Source of the DNA: Isoptericola sediminis
Lineage (GTDB): Bacteria; Actinomycetota; Actinomycetes; Actinomycetales; Cellulomonadaceae
NCBI RefSeq assembly: GCF_013085345.1
Contig: NZ_JABFAJ010000024.1
Span: 248,001-312,000, forward strand
Length of the DNA stretch: 64,000 bases
Direction of reading: 5' to 3'
The notes under the pieces are model-generated. The model was not told the DNA's origin, did not search any database, and worked only from the letters and a program-made list of their open reading frames with translations. Numbering within the stretch: position 1 is the first letter of the stretch; each line of letters begins with the position of its first letter. Shown in pieces: positions 44,301-51,667 of this stretch. The translations under genes were made by a program, and so were the position numbers.

Positions 44301-45614
44301 TCAGGACGAGGGCCGTGCGCCACCGAACACGATCTCGTCCCAGCTCGGCATCGGGGCGCGACCCTTGCGGGCACCGCGTCGGGGGCGTGGCGACGGGTCG
44401 TCCGTGCCGGTCCCCGTCGCCGCCACGGTGTCGTCCGCCGGCGACCCGGTGTCGTCCGCCGATGACCTGGTGTCCTGTGCCGGCGACCCGGCGTCGTCCG
44501 GCGACGACGAACGGTCCGTGGTCGCCGGTGCCGGCACGGCCGGCCGGGGCACGGGCGCCGGGACCGGTGCCGACACCGGCGTCGACATCGGCGGGGGAAC
44601 GGGCACCGGGGCGTGCTCGGCACCGTGGTCACCGTCCTCGTGGTCCGTGCCGCGGTCGTGGGACGCGTCCTCGGCCCCGGCGTCGGGCGCGGACCCGTCG
44701 GGCCCGTCGGGCTCCGCCGCAGGGTCCGGTCGTCCGGACCGCTCCGGGTCCTCGGCGGCGTCCGGCGCCGAGGAGGTGTTCTCGGCGCGCGAGGAGCGGT
44801 GCGCGTCCCGGCGTGCGCCGAGGTCGACGATGCTCGCGCCGTCGTCGGTCCTGGCTGGCGGTCCGCCGTCGAGGCCGAGCGGCAGCTCCTGGTCACCCGG
44901 GCGCGGAGCCGGCCGGGTGCGGTGGGGCCGTTGTCCCCGTCGGCCCGCCAGGTCGTCGAGCAGCAGCTCCGTCGCCTCCGAAGCGGGGTCGGGCGGGGGC
45001 GTGGGACGCCGCCGCGGCTCGGTCGGGACGCCGAGGATCTCGGGGGAGACGGGGTCGTCGGGCTGGCCCAGCCACCGGGCCTCGTCGTCCATGGCCGTCA
45101 CCGCCCGGCTGCGCGGGTCGAACGTCCACGCGGCGCACCGGTCGCGCCCCCCGGCCACGAAGCGCACCTCGACGTGCCAGGGGGCCGTCCCCGTGCGCCG
45201 GGCGCTCCAGACCGCCTCGGCCGCGTCGACGTCGCGGGCGGCGAGCCGGGCGTCGGCGAGCTCGCCCAGGGTGGCGTCACCCTCGGGGTCGGTCCGGTGG
45301 TTGCGCACCTGGCCGATGACGTGGTCGCGCTCGGCGGCCACGGGCCACTCGTAGCGGCGCACGTGCTCCGACGGCAGCCCCGACTCCGCGGCGAGCTCCT
45401 CGACCGTGGCACCGGCCCGCAGGCGTGCCTGCAGCTCGCGGGGACGCAGCGGGGTCTGCGACTGGGCCTGGAGCGCCTCGGTCCGCGGGCGGTCGCGCCG
45501 GACGGCGGCGCGCAGCGCCTCGGAGATCGCGAGCGTGTGCTCCGCGCCGTCCGGACCGCGCAGGACCAGGCGCTCGGCGTCCTCGTGCAGCGTCACGAGC
45601 TCGAGCTCTGCCAT
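44301..45614 (-). CDS. sepH: cell-division protein SepH
   Basis: 437 residues with AAGGAGG just before ATG 45614. The first ~170 residues are the DUF3071 domain with a helix-turn-helix-like part (LRPRELQARLRAGATVEELA, ESGLPSEHVRRYEWP). A long disordered stretch (~230-410) is rich in Asp, Pro, Ser and Thr and holds short repeats of DDTGSPA(D/Q)DT. The last ~20 residues, with RAPMPSWDEIVFGG, are the conserved C-terminal element. In Streptomyces and mycobacteria SepH binds FtsZ and promotes assembly of its filaments at the septum. Confidence 0.92.
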   Translation of the reverse strand: MAELELVTLHEDAERLVLRGPDGAEHTLAISEALRAAVRRDRPRTEALQAQSQTPLRPRELQARLRAGATVEELAAESGLPSEHVRRYEWPVAAERDHVIGQVRNHRTDPEGDATLGELADARLAARDVDAAEAVWSARRTGTAPWHVEVRFVAGGRDRCAAWTFDPRSRAVTAMDDEARWLGQPDDPVSPEILGVPTEPRRRPTPPPDPASEATELLLDDLAGRRGQRPHRTRPAPRPGDQELPLGLDGGPPARTDDGASIVDLGARRDAHRSSRAENTSSAPDAAEDPERSGRPDPAAEPDGPDGSAPDAGAEDASHDRGTDHEDGDHGAEHAPVPVPPPMSTPVSAPVPAPVPRPAVPAPATTDRSSSPDDAGSPAQDTRSSADDTGSPADDTVAATGTGTDDPSPRPRRGARKGRAPMPSWDEIVFGGARPSS

Positions 45615-45730
45615 GGTTCCTCCTTCACCGCCCGCCCGCCTGACGGGCCTGCTCCGTCGAGCGTGCCACCGTCGCCGCCGTCCGGGGGGCAGGTTCCGTC
45701 GGTGTGCCGCGGATCGGGCAGGATGGAGGG

Positions 45731-46561
45731 GTGACCACCACACCCTCCCTCCCGTCCGCGTCCGAGACCAGCGACCTGCGCACCCTCGCCCGCTCCCTCG
45801 CGATGGAGGCGGGTGCGCTCGTCCGGGGCAGTCGGCCCGACGAGGTCGAGGTGGCCGCGACGAAGTCCAGCGCCGTCGACCCCGTCACGGCCATGGACCG
45901 TGCCGTGGAGGACCTGCTGCGGCGACGCCTCGCCGCGCGCCGGCCGGACGACGCGATCCTCGGCGAGGAGGGGGACGACGTCACCGGGACGAGCGGGCTG
46001 ACCTGGGTGATCGACCCGATCGACGGCACGGTCAACTACCTCTACGGCGTCGCCTCCTACGCGGTCTCGGTGGCGATCGTGGCCGGTGACCCCGACCCCG
46101 CCCGGTGGACACCCCTCGCCGGTGCCGTGCACTCCGTGGTCGACGGCGTGACCTGGACCGCTGCGCGGGAGCAGGGCGCCGACCGCGACGGCCTCCCCGT
46201 GCAGGTGCGCCGGGCGGACTCGCTCGCCACCAGCCTGGTCGGCACCGGGTTCGGGTACGAGGCCGAGCGGCGTGCCGAGCAGGCCCGCGTGCTGAGACAC
46301 GTGCTGCCGCGTGTGCGGGACATCCGGCGCCTCGGGTCGGCGGCCATCGACCTCTGCCTGCTCGCCGACGGACGCCTCGACCTCTACTACGAGCGGGGAC
46401 TGAACCCGTGGGACATGGCCGCCGGCGGTCTCGTCGCCGTCGAGGCGGGTGCGGTGCTCAGCGGTCTGGACGGCGCGCCGGCGACGCGGCGCATGACGGT
46501 CGCCGGGTCGCCCGACCGGCAGGCGGAGCTGGTCGCGCTCCTCGAGGAAGCGGGTGCCTGA
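45731..46561 (+). CDS. suhB: inositol monophosphatase family protein
   Basis: 276 residues. Metal-binding motifs are GEEGDDV, WVIDPIDGTVNYLYGV and, late, NPWDMAAGGLVAVEAG; all expected acidic residues are present. The family removes phosphate from inositol-1-phosphate and similar substrates. An M. tuberculosis relative, Rv2701c (SuhB), occupies the same place relative to the DUF4193 gene. GTG 45731 is directly preceded by GGAGGG and by a CAGGAT box. Confidence 0.9.
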   Translation: MTTTPSLPSASETSDLRTLARSLAMEAGALVRGSRPDEVEVAATKSSAVDPVTAMDRAVEDLLRRRLAARRPDDAILGEEGDDVTGTSGLTWVIDPIDGTVNYLYGVASYAVSVAIVAGDPDPARWTPLAGAVHSVVDGVTWTAAREQGADRDGLPVQVRRADSLATSLVGTGFGYEAERRAEQARVLRHVLPRVRDIRRLGSAAIDLCLLADGRLDLYYERGLNPWDMAAGGLVAVEAGAVLSGLDGAPATRRMTVAGSPDRQAELVALLEEAGA

Positions 46562-46567
46562 AGCACC

Positions 46568-46596
46568 TTGCGTTCGCGCAGGGTGAACCGTACTGT
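46568..46596 (+). promoter_or_regulatory. candidate sigma-70-type promoter for the DUF4193 gene
   Basis: TTGCGT (46568-46573) and TACTGT (46591-46596) with a 17-base spacer, in the 193-base gap before the DUF4193 start. A second candidate -10, CACAAT, is at 46665-46670. Confidence 0.35.
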
Positions 46597-46754
46597 TCGC
46601 GCAGGCCAGGGGGCATGTGACCGGCGCGACACCGCAAGTTGTCGCGAGCCCGGCTCGGATGGTGCACAATCCGTGGGCCGAACGGGAACAAAACCTGATC
46701 GGCAAGCATTATCAGCGCGTACCGACACCCACTCCACGGAGCGTGACAGCACAG

Positions 46755-47054
46755 ATGGCAACCGACTACGACGCACCCCGCAAGAACGAGGACGACGCGG
46801 AGCAGGACTCGATCCAGGAGCTCCAGACCCGCCGCTCCGACAAGTCTTCGGGTGTCGTCGACGAGGACGAGACGGAGGCTGCGGAAGGCTTCGAGCTTCC
46901 GGGCGCCGACCTGTCCGGAGAAGAGCTCGCGGTGCGCGTGCTGCCCCGCCAGGCGGACGAGTTCACGTGCTCGAGCTGCTTCCTCGTCCATCACCGCAGC
47001 CAGCTGGCCTACGAGAAGAAGGGCCAGATGATCTGCACGGAGTGCGCGGCCTGA
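46755..47054 (+). CDS. DUF4193 family zinc-ribbon-like protein
   Basis: 99 residues. An acidic N-terminal half and the C-terminal CSSCFLVHHRSQLAYEKKGQ, then MICTECAA, with a CxxC...CxxC arrangement, define the family, whose M. tuberculosis member is Rv2699c. It is conserved in nearly all actinobacteria, unknown in function, and probably binds zinc. It looks strongly expressed, given the long leader and terminator. Confidence 0.9.
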   Translation: MATDYDAPRKNEDDAEQDSIQELQTRRSDKSSGVVDEDETEAAEGFELPGADLSGEELAVRVLPRQADEFTCSSCFLVHHRSQLAYEKKGQMICTECAA

Positions 47055-47100
47055 CACCCCGCACACCCCGTGGACGGGCGTGACCCGACACCCGAGACCC

Positions 47101-47129
47101 AGGCCGTCATGTCCTCGACATGACGGCCT
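47101..47129. terminator. 13-bp perfect hairpin, bidirectional terminator
   Basis: AGGCCGTCATGTC (47101-47113), loop CTC, and GACATGACGGCCT (47117-47129), followed by TTCGTCGT. It lies between the convergent DUF4193 and DUF3093 genes. Confidence 0.85.
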
Positions 47130-47159
47130 TCGTCGTGTCGGGGGACGTGGCGGACAGGC

Positions 47160-47657
47160 TCAGGCGCCCGCACCCGACTGCACCAGGGCGTCGGCGAGCT
47201 CGTCCGGGCGCCGCGTGGAGACCAGCCAGTAGGGGGTCGGGTCCAGCGGGTCGCGCAGCACCACCTTCAGGCCGGTGCGCGCCCAGCTGCGCAGGCAGAC
47301 GTAGGCGCGGGCGTCGAGCTCCGGCCCGAGCGCGGTGCGCATCTCCTCGGCGCTGAAGATCGGCGTCACCCCGCCGAGCAGCTCCACCGGCACGCGGGCG
47401 GGGCCGGCGCGCAGCTCGCCGTCCGCCACCTCGACGACGGGGGCGGTCGCGACGAGCGTCACCACGACGACAGCGGCGACGAGCACCCCGGCCCCGGGGG
47501 CGACGAGGGGTGCGAGCGGCAGCAGGGTGACGGCCACGATGACGCCGAGGCCGATCGAGGCGACCCAGGCGCCGGGGCCGGGCAGGAGACGTTCCCGGAA
47601 CAGCGGGGCAGGAGCGGGCTCCGCCGGGTTCCCCGAGCGGCTGGGCGCGTCGTTCAT
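47160..47657 (-). CDS. DUF3093 family membrane protein
   Basis: 165 residues. Two transmembrane helices near residues 31-50 and 53-72, followed by a cytoplasmic domain with LGGVTPIFSAEEMRTALGPE, ARAYVCLRSWARTGLKVVL and PTPYWLVSTRRPDELADAL, as in M. tuberculosis Rv2698. Unknown role. It is divergent from dut with 43 bases between starts. Confidence 0.88.
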   Translation of the reverse strand: MNDAPSRSGNPAEPAPAPLFRERLLPGPGAWVASIGLGVIVAVTLLPLAPLVAPGAGVLVAAVVVVTLVATAPVVEVADGELRAGPARVPVELLGGVTPIFSAEEMRTALGPELDARAYVCLRSWARTGLKVVLRDPLDPTPYWLVSTRRPDELADALVQSGAGA

Positions 47658-47688
47658 GGCCTCATCATCGCAGGTCTGCGCGGTCCGA

Positions 47689-47694
47689 TAGGCT
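47689..47694 (+). promoter_or_regulatory. leaderless -10 box of dut
   Basis: TAGGCT, 6 bases before GTG 47701. Confidence 0.5.
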
Positions 47695-47700
47695 GCGCGG

Positions 47701-48186
47701 GTGCCCCATGACGCCAGCCCGCCGCTGACCGACCCGAGCACGCTCGACGTGCTCGTGACGCTGCTGGACGATGCCGCGGTCGCCCCGACCTACGCCCACC
47801 CCGGTGACGCGGGTGCCGACCTGGTCACGACCGTCGACGTCGACCTCGCGCCCGGCGCGCGCGCCGTCGTGCCGACCGGGCTGGCGATCGCGCTGCCCGA
47901 GGGCTACGCCGCGTTCGTCCACCCGCGCTCCGGGCTCGCTGCCAAGCACGGCGTCACCGTGGTCAACGCCCCCGGGACGGTCGACGCCGGCTATCGCGGG
48001 GAGATCAAGGTCGTCCTGGCCAACACCGACGCCACGGAGACCGTCCGGCTGCGCCGCGGCGACCGGGTCGCTCAGCTCGTCGTGCAGCGGGTCGAGCACG
48101 CCCGGTTCCTCGTGGCCGACCGCCTGCCGGGGTCGCAGCGCGACACCGGCGGGTTCGGGTCGAGCGGAGGGTTCGCGCAGGGCTGA
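47701..48186 (+). CDS. dut: dUTP diphosphatase
   Basis: 161 residues, trimeric dUTPase with all five motifs in order: HPGDAGADL, HPRSGLAAKHG, VNAPGTVDAGYRGEI, LRRGDRVAQLVV and the C-terminal arm RDTGGFGSSGGF. It hydrolyses dUTP to dUMP, which keeps uracil out of DNA and feeds thymidylate synthesis. Position next to DUF3093 and DUF3710 copies the Rv2697c locus. Confidence 0.96.
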   Translation: MPHDASPPLTDPSTLDVLVTLLDDAAVAPTYAHPGDAGADLVTTVDVDLAPGARAVVPTGLAIALPEGYAAFVHPRSGLAAKHGVTVVNAPGTVDAGYRGEIKVVLANTDATETVRLRRGDRVAQLVVQRVEHARFLVADRLPGSQRDTGGFGSSGGFAQG

Positions 48187-48280
48187 CCTGCACTGTTCCC
48201 GACCGCTCTCGCCAGCGGTCTACCCTGGGCACGAGGCACGGCGCAGCGCCGTGGCGACCGACGAGACAAGGAGCTCCCTG

Positions 48281-49048
48281 GTGGGTCTGTTCCGGCGCAA
48301 GGCGTCGACGAAGGACACGGAGTCCGCCGCGGCGGACGCGACCTCGACCTCCCCGACCCCGGACGACGCCCCGGCGGCGACCGGGTCCGACCAGGGCGAG
48401 GAGAGCGCCCGGCCGACCGGTCGCGGTCCCTTCGACTCCTCGCAGGTCTCGTCCCTGGGTGCGCGGGTCGACCTCGGCGCCATCTGGCTGCCCGTCCTGC
48501 CCGGGCTGCAGCTGCGCATGGAGGTCGACAAGAAGTCGCAGAAGGTCACCGGGGTGGCCGCGTCCCTCAAGGGGTCCATCCTGCAGGTCCAGGCGTTCGC
48601 CGCACCCAAGACGATGGGGATCTGGGACGAGGTGCGCGAGGAGATCGCCGCCTCGCTGACCAAGCAGGGCGGCACCGTCGACGACGTGCCGGGCACCTTC
48701 GGCCGCGAGCTCATCGCGCGCATCCCGGCCCAGACCTCCGAGGGCAAGACGGGCGTCCGCCCGGCCCGGTTCATCGGTGTCGACGGGCCGCGGTGGTTCC
48801 TGCGCGGCGTGCTGTCCGGGCGGGCCGCCGTCGACGCCGACGCCGCCAAGCCGCTGGAGTCGGTGTTCGCGAACGTCGTCGTCGTCCGTGACGGCAGCCC
48901 GCGCCCCCCGCGCGACCTGCTGACCCTCACCCTGCCCGAGCAGAAGCGCGGCGCGGGCGCGGAGTCCGACGGCCCGGCCGGGGCGACCCCCCAGGAGCCG
49001 AGCTTCGACCCGCTGCAGCGCGGCCCCGAGATCACCGAGACCCGCTGA
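48281..49048 (+). CDS. DUF3710 family protein
   Basis: 255 residues from GTG 48281 with AAGGAG 10-15 bases upstream. A variable acidic N-terminal tail (~1-60) precedes the family domain (GARVDLGAIWLPVLPGLQLR, FAAPKTMGIWDEVREEIAAS, GPRWFLRGVLSGRAA). Homologue of Rv2696c. Function unknown; cytosolic. It begins a run with the OB-fold and DUF3159 genes. Confidence 0.88.
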   Translation: MGLFRRKASTKDTESAAADATSTSPTPDDAPAATGSDQGEESARPTGRGPFDSSQVSSLGARVDLGAIWLPVLPGLQLRMEVDKKSQKVTGVAASLKGSILQVQAFAAPKTMGIWDEVREEIAASLTKQGGTVDDVPGTFGRELIARIPAQTSEGKTGVRPARFIGVDGPRWFLRGVLSGRAAVDADAAKPLESVFANVVVVRDGSPRPPRDLLTLTLPEQKRGAGAESDGPAGATPQEPSFDPLQRGPEITETR

Positions 49049-49049
49049 C

Positions 49050-49418
49050 ATGTCGTTGCGCAGCATGGTCAGGTCCGCCCTGGCCTCCACCGACAGCGTC
49101 GCCGCGGACGAGGAGCGCAGCGCCGCGGCCATGGTCGCCGGGTGCACGGCCCTGGCGGAGGTGGCCCCGCGGCACCGGTACTCCGTCGCCGGCGTCCTGC
49201 GCTCCGTGGTCCTGCACCCGCGCCAGGACGTCCCGACCGTCGAGGCCGAGCTCTACGACGGCTCCGGCACCCTCGACCTCGTCTGGCTCGGCCGCCGTCA
49301 GATCGCCGGCATCCAGCCGGGCCGGCGGCTGCGCGTGGAAGGCATGGTGACGACCCGCGACGGGCGACGCGCCATGTTCAACCCGCGCTACGAGCTGCGC
49401 GCACGGGCGGGCGAGTGA
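49050..49418 (+). CDS. OB-fold nucleic-acid-binding protein
   Basis: 122 residues, one base after the DUF3710 stop. The core PTVEAELYDGSGTLDLVWLG, RRQIAGIQPGRRLRVEG and the end MFNPRYELR are an OB fold of the RecG-wedge/tRNA-anticodon type, as in Rv2694c. It has no other domain; a single-strand-binding role is inferred. Confidence 0.85.
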   Translation: MSLRSMVRSALASTDSVAADEERSAAAMVAGCTALAEVAPRHRYSVAGVLRSVVLHPRQDVPTVEAELYDGSGTLDLVWLGRRQIAGIQPGRRLRVEGMVTTRDGRRAMFNPRYELRARAGE

Positions 49419-50206
49419 GCGGGCGGCAGGGCGGCGAGCGGCCGCCCGAGCACGAGACCGGTCCCGCGGACTCCGTCGCGCGCCGCGGCGTGCGCGCCGT
49501 GACCGGGGACTCGTTCTCCCTCGGTGAGGCGATCGGCGGCGTGCGCGGTGTCGTCGAGGCGGTGCTGCCCGGGCTGGTGTTCGTCGTCGTGTACGTCCTG
49601 ACCCTGGACCTGACCTGGGCCCTGGTGGGTTCGGGCGTCGCGGCGCTGGTCACCGTCGGGGCGCGTCTCGTGCAGCGCACCCCGGTCACGCAGGCGGTCG
49701 GCGGCGTGCTCGGCATCGCCGTCGGCGTCATCTGGGCCTGGACCTCGGGCGAGGCCGAGGACTTCTACGTCTGGGGCCTGTGGACGAACGCCGCCTACCT
49801 GGTGGCCTTCGTCGTGTCCATCCTCGTGCGCTGGCCGCTGGTCGGTCTGTTCGTCGAGGCGATCCGTTCCGGGTTCGCCGAGCAGGCGTCCGCGCAGCGC
49901 CCGGCCGCCGGGTCCCGTGAGGACGAGGCCGAGCAGCCCAGCCCGTGGGCCCCGCTGGTCGCCTGGCGCGCGGACGCGGACCTCGTGCGGCGGTACACGA
50001 TCGCCAGCTGGTTCTGGGTCGGGCTGTTCGCCGTCCGGCTCGCGGTGAAGGTGCCGCTCTACCTCGACGGCGACGTCGGCTGGCTGGGCACGATGCACCT
50101 GGCGCTCGGTCTGCCGCTGTGGGGCCTCGTGCTGTGGCTGACCTGGGTCGTGGTGCGCGGCGCGCACCGGGACGCCGCCGAGGCCGGCACCCCCGAGCGC
50201 GCCTGA
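49415..50206 (+). CDS. DUF3159 family membrane protein
   Basis: 263 residues from GTG 49415, overlapping the OB-fold stop (GTGA). About six transmembrane helices. GEAIGGVRGVVEAVLPGLVF, TPVTQAVGGVLGIAVGVIWA, and ASWFWVGLFAVRLAVKVPLY are family blocks, as in Rv2693c. The fold has some resemblance to intracellular septation protein A. Unknown role. It is convergent with ceoC. Confidence 0.88.
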   Translation: MSGRQGGERPPEHETGPADSVARRGVRAVTGDSFSLGEAIGGVRGVVEAVLPGLVFVVVYVLTLDLTWALVGSGVAALVTVGARLVQRTPVTQAVGGVLGIAVGVIWAWTSGEAEDFYVWGLWTNAAYLVAFVVSILVRWPLVGLFVEAIRSGFAEQASAQRPAAGSREDEAEQPSPWAPLVAWRADADLVRRYTIASWFWVGLFAVRLAVKVPLYLDGDVGWLGTMHLALGLPLWGLVLWLTWVVVRGAHRDAAEAGTPERA

Positions 50207-50245
50207 CCGAGCCCGTCGGGCTCCACCCTGCGCTGCACCTCCGGC

Positions 50246-50920
50246 TCAGCCGAGCTCGGGGCCGTCGACGACGAGCTGCTGCAGCACCGACGGGTCGGCC
50301 TCCTGCCCGGTGACGAACATCAGCTCGTCGCCGGCCTCCAGGGCGTCGTCGTCGGTGGGGTTGAACGGCTGGGTCCCGCGCACCACGCAGGCGAGCACGG
50401 TGTCCGCGGGCCAGCGGACGTCGTGCACCCGCAGCCCGACCAACGGCGACTCCTCGGGCAGGGTGACCTCGAAGATGTCGGCACCCGACTGGTGGAAGGT
50501 GAAGATCCGCACCAGGTCGCCGACGGAGACGGCCTCCTCGACCATCGCCGTCATGATCCGGGGCGTCGACACGGCGACGTCCACGCCCCACGAGTCGTCG
50601 AACATCCACTCGTTGCGCGGGTTGTTCACCCGGGCCACGGTGCGCGGCACGGCGAACTCGGTCTTGGCCAGCAGGGAGAAGACGAGGTTGACCTTGTCGT
50701 CGCCGGTCGCGCCGACGACGACGTCCGCCGAGGAGACGTCGGCACCGGTCAGGGAGTCCGTCTCGCAGGCGTCGGCCAGCAGCCAGTCGGCGTCCGGCAC
50801 CTGCGCCACGCGCATGGCGGACGGGTTCTTGTCGATCAGGACGACCTCGTGGTCGTTGGCCAGCAGCTCGGAGGCGATGGACCGGCCGACCGACCCGGCC
50901 CCGGCGATGACGACGCGCAT
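50246..50920 (-). CDS. ceoC: TrkA-type potassium-uptake regulator CeoC
   Basis: 224 residues. A nucleotide-binding Rossmann part (IAGAGSVGRSIASELLANDH) is followed by a TrkA-C domain (residues ~140-224, with FEVTLPEESPLVGLRVHDV). The start codon overlaps the last base of the upstream paralogue's stop (TGATG), so the two are coupled. Such proteins bind NAD(H) or c-di-AMP and gate potassium channels. No TrkH/TrkG channel gene is in the window. Confidence 0.9.
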   Translation of the reverse strand: MRVVIAGAGSVGRSIASELLANDHEVVLIDKNPSAMRVAQVPDADWLLADACETDSLTGADVSSADVVVGATGDDKVNLVFSLLAKTEFAVPRTVARVNNPRNEWMFDDSWGVDVAVSTPRIMTAMVEEAVSVGDLVRIFTFHQSGADIFEVTLPEESPLVGLRVHDVRWPADTVLACVVRGTQPFNPTDDDALEAGDELMFVTGQEADPSVLQQLVVDGPELG

Positions 50921-51591
50921 CAGTCCTCCTCCTCCGGGCCCGGGGCATGGGTGAGCAGCCGTTCGACCCGCGCCGCGTCGTCGGCGTGCATGAGCACGTG
51001 CAGGACGTCGTTCTCCTGCAGCAGGGTGTCCGGCCCGGCGATGCGGGCCTCGGCGTACCGGGTGATGAAGGCGACCCGCGCCCCGGTGGTGGCCTCGATC
51101 CGGCGGACGGAGAGCCCGAGCCAGCCCGGGTGGTGGTCGACCTGCGCCAGGCGGACCGCGCCGGAGGGGTCGCGGTACTCGTCCGTGGCGCCCAGGGGGA
51201 GCATCCGGCGCAGGACCTGGTCCGCGGTCCAGCGCACGGTGGCCACGGTGGGGATGCCGAGCCGCTGGTAGATCTCCGCGCGGTGCGGGTCGTAGATGCG
51301 GGCCACGACGTGCTCGACGCCGTAGGTCTCCCGGGCGACCCGGGCCGCCAGCACGTTCGAGTTGTCGCCGTCGGACACCGCCGCGAACCCGTACGTGTCC
51401 TCGATGCCGGCCTGGGTCAGGGTCTCGCGGTCGAAGCCGACGCCCGTGACCTTGTGCCCGGAGAAGTCCGCGGGGAGGCGGCGGAACGCGTCCGGGTTCT
51501 GGTCGATGACCGCCACCGAGTGGCCGTTCGACTCGATCGTCTGCGCGAGCGTGGAACCCACGCGGCCGCAGCCCATGATCACGAAGTGCAC
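50920..51591 (-). CDS. ceoB: TrkA-type potassium-uptake regulator CeoB
   Basis: 223 residues, first in a two-gene operon. The Rossmann motif is IMGCGRVGSTLAQTIESNGH, and a shorter TrkA-C domain follows (~135-215). It is divergent from the KimA-like permease with 76 bases between starts, a layout also seen at Rv2691/Rv2690c, which suggests joint control of potassium uptake. The two proteins probably form a heteromeric ring. Confidence 0.9.
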   Translation of the reverse strand: MHFVIMGCGRVGSTLAQTIESNGHSVAVIDQNPDAFRRLPADFSGHKVTGVGFDRETLTQAGIEDTYGFAAVSDGDNSNVLAARVARETYGVEHVVARIYDPHRAEIYQRLGIPTVATVRWTADQVLRRMLPLGATDEYRDPSGAVRLAQVDHHPGWLGLSVRRIEATTGARVAFITRYAEARIAGPDTLLQENDVLHVLMHADDAARVERLLTHAPGPEEED

Positions 51592-51653
51592 ACGCCAGAC
51601 GCTATACCCAGGTCAGGACGGCTGCCGACCCGGCCAGCGGGCGGTGCTGGGCA

Positions 51654-51659
51654 TAGCAT
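51654..51659 (+). promoter_or_regulatory. possible -10 box of the permease gene
   Basis: TAGCAT, 8 bases before the GTG at 51668; the spacing is longer than in the other candidates. Confidence 0.35.
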
Positions 51660-51667
51660 GTGTCATC

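Noticed and set aside
51592-51667. c-di-AMP (ydaO) riboswitch before the KimA-like permease
   Set aside because: The 76-base gap is shorter than the riboswitch and no matching conserved elements are seen.
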